Shown here one piece after another: positions 59,817 to 64,000 of a DNA stretch of 64,000 nt. Position 1 is the first letter of the stretch. Each line of letters opens with the position of its first letter. Made by a program: the position numbers and the translations under genes. Origin of the DNA: DATEAV01 sp964575425 (GTDB lineage Bacteria > Chloroflexota > Anaerolineae > Anaerolineales > E44-bin32); the NCBI GenBank assembly GCA_964575425.1, contig CAZNRD010000001.1, forward strand, positions 62,001-126,000, read 5' to 3'. Under the pieces are notes generated by a model. That model made no database searches. It was not told the origin of the DNA and was given only the letters and a program-made list of their open reading frames with translations.

Positions 59817-61211
59817 TCAAGGCACGAGGTTGGAGAGTCCGTGTGCAGCGAGGAAGACGGAAGAAAGCAACTGCGGGAAAGCCCCGAGGACGAAACAGGC
59901 CGCGATGCCGCCAATGAGGATGAACGATCGGGCAACCGGCACAGCCTCCGCCTGTCCCGGGGTTTCGGCATAGAGGAGGAGCCGCAGCCAGCGAACAGCA
60001 ACGGCGGCGACTGCCAGGACGCCAAAAAGAACCGACCCTCTCACCCACGCATCGCCCTGTGCCAGGATTGGCAGCAGGGCCCAGCGCGGCGGGAAACCGG
60101 CCGTCAGTGGGAACCCGCCAATGGTCAGCACACCCACCAGGGCCGCGGCCGCCGCCAGGGGCGCACGTGCCGCTGTCCCCCTCAGCGCGATCGCGTCGGC
60201 CCCCCCGCCCACACCGATCAGCCCCACCAGGCCCAGGGCGCATACCGTGAACCCAACCACGTGCGCACTGACCAACCCCAGGGCGGCCTGGTATCCGTGC
60301 GCGGTCTGTGTGCCGATCGCGACGAGCGTCACCCCATAGCCCGTGAGCACCGTGTACGCCAGCATCCGCGGGAACGACCTTTGCGAAAGCGCCGCCAAAG
60401 AGCCGTAGAGGGTCATTACAGCGCCGACACCGCTCATCGCGGAGAACAAGGCCGGGTCGGAACGAATCCACTCGTAGCTATCGAGAAACTTCAACACGAA
60501 GAAGACACCCGCACTCTGCATCAGGGTCGCCACGAACGCGAGGCTGTAAGGGTGCGCCCGGTCCGCAGCCGCCGGAAGCCAGTGATGAAATGGCGGCACA
60601 GCCATCACCACGCCCAGTCCAATGGAAAGCAGAAGGGCAGTTCGCAGCGCGAGGTCCGGGGCGCCGCGCGCCACGCCGACGTTATCGAGCATCCAGCCGG
60701 CCAGCAGGATCGCGAGCATGGCCAGGGTGTACAGGGTAACCATTCGCAGAGCACCACGGGTTGAAGGATGTCCCGGCGAGACCAGGATCAGCACGCCCCC
60801 CATCGCCGCCAACTCGAGGAATACTGCCGCGAAGAGGAAAGGGCGGACCATCAGGGACGCCGCCACGACGCCGACCGACAGCACGCCCACCGAGAAGAGA
60901 TACCGCTCCGGCCGCGCCGCCCATGCCCCCCCGAACACAAACGCCGAGGCCATGTACAGGAAAACCACCGCGGCACGGTTGCTCTGGTCCAGCACGAAGG
61001 CTCGGCCCAGGACCTGCCAACTGCTGGCGAACTTGACCGAGGCGCCCAGCATGCGCAGCGGCTCGTCCAGCCTGGCAGCCAGCGTCAGACCACCGAGGAC
61101 GAGACAGCCTGTCCCCACCAGCACCGCCGATGCTGTCGGGCGGCGCCTCAACAGCACCGCCCCGACCCCCAGCAGCGCGGTGGCGGCAAGGAGCAGCAGC
61201 GGCGCGCTCAC
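59817..61211 (-). CDS. Complex I-like proton-antiporter membrane subunit (NuoN/HyfF type)
   Basis: A 464-aa protein with about 14 transmembrane helices and the Proton_antipo_M core: LLSIGLGVVMAVPPFHHWLPAAADRAHP, a discontinuous-helix region FVATLMQSAGVFFVLKFLDSY with a buried Lys, and RMLAYTVLTGYGVTLVAIG. It is part of three consecutive antiporter-like genes. No hydrophilic subunit is near. Its start overlaps the end of the preceding gene by four bases. Confidence 0.85.
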   Translation of the reverse strand: MSAPLLLLAATALLGVGAVLLRRRPTASAVLVGTGCLVLGGLTLAARLDEPLRMLGASVKFASSWQVLGRAFVLDQSNRAAVVFLYMASAFVFGGAWAARPERYLFSVGVLSVGVVAASLMVRPFLFAAVFLELAAMGGVLILVSPGHPSTRGALRMVTLYTLAMLAILLAGWMLDNVGVARGAPDLALRTALLLSIGLGVVMAVPPFHHWLPAAADRAHPYSLAFVATLMQSAGVFFVLKFLDSYEWIRSDPALFSAMSGVGAVMTLYGSLAALSQRSFPRMLAYTVLTGYGVTLVAIGTQTAHGYQAALGLVSAHVVGFTVCALGLVGLIGVGGGADAIALRGTAARAPLAAAAALVGVLTIGGFPLTAGFPPRWALLPILAQGDAWVRGSVLFGVLAVAAVAVRWLRLLLYAETPGQAEAVPVARSFILIGGIAACFVLGAFPQLLSSVFLAAHGLSNLVP

Positions 61212-61816
61212 AACCGCCCTTCCCCTGGCATTTCGACAACCGCCAGCAGGAGGTAGCTGACGACCACGGCCGTTCCCAGGTGAATGGCTGCCAGCATCGC
61301 AGTCACTGCCAGCGACGGCTCGAGCAGTGCATATGGAATCTCAAATCCGGAGAGCAGCGTGAGCATGCCGACGCCCACGCGCAAGGGTTCCTCGGTCGTC
61401 CCAAGGTGAAGAAGACCCAGGGTCACCAGGAATGCGCTGCCAAGACGACTGGCCTGCTCCAGCCCGGGCGTCAGGGACCAGGGATGGTACCCAAGCCCGA
61501 CCCCGATCGCCATGACCAGAAGCACGCCCGCAATGCGGAAACCGCGCCCCGTGGGCAGCCGCGGGCCCACAGCCTCCTGCCGCGCTCCAGGGCGCGCAAA
61601 CACAGTCATCGCCAGAACCGTTGTTGTCAGCAATCCGGCTGCCAACTTGGCACCGGCCATGCTCACGGGAAGCGACTGTGCCACCAGCACCGCCACAAGA
61701 GCGTATTGGGCAGCAAGCACGCCGACGAGCAGCCGTCGGCCATCCAGCAGGACGAGCAGGCCTGCTGTCAGGCCACAGCCCACGCCCGCTAGCCAAGCCC
61801 ATTCACTCGTCCACAC
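61208..61816 (-). CDS. Small multi-helix membrane protein, HyfE-like
   Basis: A 202-aa protein with six hydrophobic segments. Its size, placement between two antiporter-like subunits and repeated small-residue helices (AGLLVLLDGRRLLVGVLAAQ, GMLTLLSGFEIPYALLEPSLAV) resemble HyfE, the hydrogenase-4 counterpart of NuoK. The Gly-Phe-Glu in the fifth helix is the likely charged residue. The identification is by context and shape, not by a definite motif. Confidence 0.65.
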   Translation of the reverse strand: MWTSEWAWLAGVGCGLTAGLLVLLDGRRLLVGVLAAQYALVAVLVAQSLPVSMAGAKLAAGLLTTTVLAMTVFARPGARQEAVGPRLPTGRGFRIAGVLLVMAIGVGLGYHPWSLTPGLEQASRLGSAFLVTLGLLHLGTTEEPLRVGVGMLTLLSGFEIPYALLEPSLAVTAMLAAIHLGTAVVVSYLLLAVVEMPGEGRL

Positions 61817-61828
61817 GGCCGCGACACC

Positions 61829-63382
61829 TCACTGGAGAGAGAGCACCACCAAGAGAACGACGACATAGGTCCACAACATCGCACCCTCGCCCTCCAGCGC
61901 CCCTGTGAGGCCCTCGAACCATCGGGTGAGGCGGCGATATCCGGTCCGTAGAAGCCGGTAGACCGGAGTCGGATCCGCGAGCGTGAGAATCCGCTGCAGG
62001 CGAGCCAGATGGCGCCCGGGCACGCGCACGCCGAGCCACATCCCAAGCGCTGACAGTCCGATGGCCATCACAGAGACACCCAGGCCCGCACCGGTGAAGC
62101 TGTGACGCGTCCATAGTCCCAGCCCCAGGCCGGCGAGCGTGGGCAGCAGCAGGCCAGCCCCGTACATCAACTGCACGAGGCTTTCACTGGTCGGCCAGGG
62201 CGAGGATGCGGCCGTCACCGCGCGCCCAGCACTGGCAATCATCAGGGCCATCCCCAAGACGCCCGCGATAGCCACCCACCATGTCGCAGCGTCTGTGAAT
62301 CCCGACCCGAACACTGCCGCCAGCCTGCCGCCGATCGATCCCGGCATACCCGCCAGCAGCAGTCCCCCGGCGGCAAGCCAGAGGCGGTGCATTGGCGTGT
62401 GGATCTCAGCCATCGACACGACACCACCCGAGAGCAACAACAGAGCGCCGGTGACCCCCAATACGTCCTCTGCCGACTGCACCTGCAACGTTGCTGCCAA
62501 CGCCCCCACCCCCGTCAGCCCCAGGACCAGAAACCATCGCCCCACAATCGGATCTCGCGCCAGCGCCCAACGGACCGCGCCCAACGCCAAGCCTGCCACC
62601 CCTGCCGCCCGAAACCAGGGCACCAGCTCAAGCGGCACCGCTGACCCCAGCGCCCGGCCAAGCACGCACAGCGCCGCGGCCGGCGGCAACAGCTGCAGCA
62701 GCGTGCCGAGCCCGTGTCGAACACGCGGGGAGGGAAGGGCAAAGTGCGGAGGCATCAGCCCCAGGTGCAGCAAAGTCGCCAGACTCACAAGCCCCACGGC
62801 AGCTGGCGATGCCAGACCGCCGGCCAGTGTCGCCTGCCCGCCACCGGACCAGTCTTCCGCCGCTGCTGCCACGACCAGGACGATTGCAGTGCTGTCCAGC
62901 GCAGTGCGTGTCACCAGCGCTTGCCTCGATTCCGCCCCCGACGCTGTCCTGATCAGGAAGGCCAGCGTGGCTGCGTCCATCAGGGCCCACGTGGTGGCAA
63001 CCGTCAGCAGGTTGCCGGAGGACATCGCCGTCAGCCCTAGAGCTGTGTAGACGATCATCATGACCCGGCTGTGGGGATCGGCCTCTCCAGGTCGGGCCGC
63101 TCCGGTCATCGTCACCGCCAGCAACAGCGTGACGGTGCTGTATCCCATTGTCCACCCGATAGAGTCGAGCACAAGCTCGAGGCGGGAATTGAACAGATCG
63201 ACAGGTCGCCACACCGACAGGCTTGCCGCGGTCGGCACCGCGCTGCCGAGGGCAAGCATCGCCGCCCACGCGACTGCGGCTGTCCCGACAGCGATGCCCC
63301 ACAGCGCCCGCTCATGGCTGCGGCGGGCGAGCCAGGTGATCAGAGCACCGATCAGAAGCAGGACGATGGGAATCGTTGGCAC
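61829..63382 (-). CDS. Complex I-like proton-antiporter membrane subunit (NuoL/HyfB type)
   Basis: A 517-aa protein with about 14 transmembrane helices. The middle has TTWALMDAATLAFLIRTASG and LVSLATLLHLGLMPPHFALPSPRVRHGLG, which resembles the HxxLPxAH region of antiporter subunits but with PPHFALPSP. The C-terminal amphipathic segment PVYRLLRTGYRRLTRWFEGLTGALEGEGAMLWTY resembles the ends of HyfB and MnhA proteins. It is the first gene of the three. Its own start, ATG 63380-63382, is at the edge of a 335-bp gap. Confidence 0.8.
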   Translation of the reverse strand: MPTIPIVLLLIGALITWLARRSHERALWGIAVGTAAVAWAAMLALGSAVPTAASLSVWRPVDLFNSRLELVLDSIGWTMGYSTVTLLLAVTMTGAARPGEADPHSRVMMIVYTALGLTAMSSGNLLTVATTWALMDAATLAFLIRTASGAESRQALVTRTALDSTAIVLVVAAAAEDWSGGGQATLAGGLASPAAVGLVSLATLLHLGLMPPHFALPSPRVRHGLGTLLQLLPPAAALCVLGRALGSAVPLELVPWFRAAGVAGLALGAVRWALARDPIVGRWFLVLGLTGVGALAATLQVQSAEDVLGVTGALLLLSGGVVSMAEIHTPMHRLWLAAGGLLLAGMPGSIGGRLAAVFGSGFTDAATWWVAIAGVLGMALMIASAGRAVTAASSPWPTSESLVQLMYGAGLLLPTLAGLGLGLWTRHSFTGAGLGVSVMAIGLSALGMWLGVRVPGRHLARLQRILTLADPTPVYRLLRTGYRRLTRWFEGLTGALEGEGAMLWTYVVVLLVVLSLQ

Positions 63383-63717
63383 GGGATGAGATCTGCCAGA
63401 CGCCGGGCCGGCAAGCGCTGCGCCTTAGGATACCACAGTGGCCATCGCAAGTCGCAGCGCCATGTCCCTGCGGCAACCGACTGGCAGCCTCCCTCACAGC
63501 CTACTGGCCGGCGAATGGCCTTGGCACGCTGGTCTCGGCTGTAAGCAGGCTGGCGGAATGCACACCTGGACAAGATCCACGAGGACCACCAAACTCCCCG
63601 TGGAACTGTGGCAGACGCGTGTGACCTTGGCGGAGCGCGAAGCCACCGCCAGGGAAGTGGCTCTGCAGCATTAGGAGCGCCACTGCCCTGGCGGCGAGCG
63701 GAATCAATCTCTTCCGG
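63383..63717. other. 335-bp intergenic region before the antiporter-like genes
   Basis: Both flanking genes read on the minus strand. The open frames here have no coding character. Near the left end a weak -10-like TATCCT (minus strand) lies about 50 bp before the antiporter operon. At the right end CGCCA/TGGCG (about 63678-63693) could fold as a hairpin after the surface-protein gene, but without a T-tract. Confidence 0.4.
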
Positions 63718-64000
63718 CTACGCCTTCGGCGCCGCTCGTGGCCGTCGGCGCAATAGACCGATTGTTATCAGCCCCAGCCCCATCACCACCAGCGCGCCGG
63801 CTGCCAAGACGACCCACAGCGGGATCGGTATCTCGGCCGCCGCCTGAACGCTGAACACGGCGTCGGAGACATCTTGGCCGGTGTTCACGCCATCCGTGAC
63901 GCGCACCTTGATGCGGTACGCGTCGCCAACCGGGAGACCGTCCGTGTCTACCCGGTAGCTGGTGCCAGCGATGTCAATCGCCAGAGGCATCCAGAGCTGG
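63718..64000 (-). CDS. C-terminal part of a membrane-anchored surface protein
   Basis: Only about the last 94 residues are in the window. They hold the end of a beta-sandwich domain (YRIKVRVTDGVNTGQDVSDAVFSV), which resembles Ig/cadherin-like repeats, a single membrane helix (PLWVVLAAGALVVMGLGLITIGLL), and a positive tail RRRPRAAPKA. That arrangement predicts an extracellular protein anchored by its C-terminus. The apparent start at 63990 is internal, since the frame continues to the window edge. Confidence 0.75.
   Translation of the reverse strand, partial: QLWMPLAIDIAGTSYRVDTDGLPVGDAYRIKVRVTDGVNTGQDVSDAVFSVQAAAEIPIPLWVVLAAGALVVMGLGLITIGLLRRRPRAAPKA

Overview
This is a 64 kb chromosomal window from a GC-rich bacterium. 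The mix of families (a large multi-GAF histidine kinase, HD-GYP regulator, DUF4870 proteins, single-chain FAD/Fe-S oxidoreductase, GlpABC, FtsZ beside TPR proteins) and the many TATAAT-type promoters suggest a Chloroflexota lineage, perhaps Anaerolineae. That placement is inference from gene content only. Most of the window is chromosomal housekeeping. I see no prophage, CRISPR array or insertion sequence, only one lone tyrosine recombinase.

Layout. 1-3.4 kb: truncated plsX, a tRNA-Leu(GAG) with its own consensus promoter and a hairpin, and a polar amino-acid ABC importer. 3.5-20 kb: the most unusual region, a co-directional minus-strand cluster. It encodes sigma-54 (rpoN), a PAS/GAF histidine kinase, an NtrC-type activator lacking its DNA-binding domain, a small two-helix membrane protein, a ~1,700-residue TPR protein, a TPR-linked gingipain/caspase-like (C25-type) protease, a glycoside-hydrolase-like protein, an FtsZ, two small proteins and a degenerate LytR-CpsA-Psr-like protein. 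Three good -24/-12 promoters (GG-N10-GC), with nearly the same -12 half, lie in front of rpoN, the membrane/TPR/protease genes and the GHL/FtsZ genes. The cluster therefore looks like a self-contained sigma-54 regulon. This is the best candidate for an undescribed system.

20-28.5 kb: a M28 peptidase with a long inverted repeat over its start codon, hflX, a 988-residue FAD/Fe-S oxidoreductase overlapping a GH5 glycosidase, and a tyrosine recombinase. 28.8-37.5 kb: a soluble GAF histidine kinase coupled to an HD-GYP response regulator, smpB and tmRNA less than 1 kb apart, and an FHA-winged-helix regulator divergent from a tail-anchored Ser/Thr kinase. 37.5-47.9 kb: GH3 glycosidase, an orphan CoA-transferase subunit, a threonine dehydratase-like enzyme, a glycerophosphodiesterase, an AAA+ ATPase divergent from a GT2 glycosyltransferase, recJ and two DUF4870 proteins. 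47.9-56.6 kb: fmt, glpK, a GNAT acetyltransferase, glpABC and an amidohydrolase. Together glpK and glpABC take glycerol to glycerol-3-phosphate and pass its electrons to the membrane. 56.6-64 kb: selB, a coiled-coil protein, three complex I-like membrane subunits without hydrophilic partners, and the C-terminus of a surface protein running off the window.

Several plus-strand genes (hflX, the GT2 gene, fmt, glpA) have a -10 box 7-9 bases before the start codon, which suggests leaderless mRNAs. A dispersed motif, TTGGCTATRCGCA, recurs in coding and non-coding DNA and uses codons atypical for this genome.
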